A stretch of DNA of 5,676 bases from the NCBI GenBank assembly GCA_018882485.1, contig VERU01000192.1:1-5676 (forward strand), read 5' to 3'. The position numbers and the translations under genes are program-made. Shown piece after piece: positions 5,653 to 5,676 of this stretch (position 1 is its first letter; every line of letters starts with the position of its first letter). The notes under the pieces are model-generated. The model was not told the origin of the DNA. It saw only the letters and a program-made list of their open reading frames with translations, and did no database searches. The DNA is from Rhodoferax sp. (GTDB lineage Bacteria > Pseudomonadota > Gammaproteobacteria > Burkholderiales > Burkholderiaceae_C).

Positions 5653-5668
5653 CATGCCAACTGGCATG
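5653..5668. promoter_or_regulatory. 16-base dyad, possible operator
   Basis: CATGCCA-AC-TGGCATG is a perfect 7-bp inverted repeat with a 2-base centre. The spacing is too short for an RNA loop but is usual for a site bound by a dimeric repressor. It lies about 150 bases upstream of the small minus-strand gene and may equally belong to a gene beyond the window end. No regulator can be assigned. Confidence 0.25.
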
Positions 5669-5676
5669 TCCCAGCC

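Larger units (their letters stand above)
5505..5676. other. non-coding, dyad-rich region upstream of the small gene
   Basis: No credible gene is seen here. The 172 bases hold several inverted repeats: a long hairpin at 5551-5578, a second hairpin at 5586-5602, a 10-base perfect palindrome TACCGCGGTA at 5641-5650, and a 7-2-7 dyad CATGCCA-AC-TGGCATG at 5653-5668. The stretch next to the small gene (about 5510-5540) is relatively A+T-rich and could carry its promoter, but no clear -35/-10 pair could be fitted. The region could be a structured leader of the minus-strand gene, or the tail of a gene beyond the window. Confidence 0.5.

Noticed and set aside
5386..5667. Minus-strand 93-codon frame overlapping the small gene
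   Set aside because: It is in another phase from the conserved small protein, runs through the hairpins and shows only Arg/Pro-rich sequence.
5653..5676. TGGCATG resembling the -24 element of a sigma-54 promoter
   Set aside because: No GC-containing -12 element with the needed spacing follows on the minus strand, and on the plus strand the window ends without one.

Overview
The window is G+C-rich throughout and tightly packed, with seven protein-coding genes, one of them very short, and almost no intergenic DNA. The RlmB-like methyltransferase, the paired short ChrA transporters, the GDSL esterase/YbbA pair and a lysine-rich protein beginning MATPNYGYEKRQ together suggest a betaproteobacterial chromosome, most likely Burkholderiales. 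This assignment rests on the look of the proteins, not on a database search. No RNA gene, insertion sequence, CRISPR array or phage gene is visible.

Layout. Positions 5-2056 (+) look like one operon: an alpha/beta hydrolase, probably cut at its 5' end by the window edge, then two half-size chromate-transporter (ChrA) proteins. The hydrolase and chrA1 overlap by GTGA. A possible 11-codon minicistron bridges chrA1 and chrA2. Positions 2065-3520 (-) are a two-gene unit: a YbbA/LolD-like ABC ATPase followed 7 bp later by the 23S rRNA 2'-O-methyltransferase rlmB. It converges on chrA2 with only 8 bp between stops. Positions 3519-5242 (+) are a divergent two-gene unit: a secreted GDSL esterase (tesA) overlapping, by ATGA, the tRNA 2-selenouridine synthase gene (selU/mnmH). 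The start codons of the ABC ATPase and tesA overlap in a single CATG. A small minus-strand gene (5316-5504, TTG start) follows, with a dyad-rich region behind it up to the window end.

Function. The genes cover anion export (ChrA pair), lipid/ester hydrolysis (hydrolase, TesA), an ABC ATPase without an adjacent permease, and RNA modification (RlmB on 23S rRNA, SelU on tRNA wobble uridines). All domains appear intact and I see no frameshift. I found no convincing undescribed system. The points most worth checking are regulatory: very tight gene junctions with apparent translational coupling, the overlapping divergent starts, an A+T-rich dyad inside the ABC ATPase gene, and the structured leader of the small lysine-rich gene.
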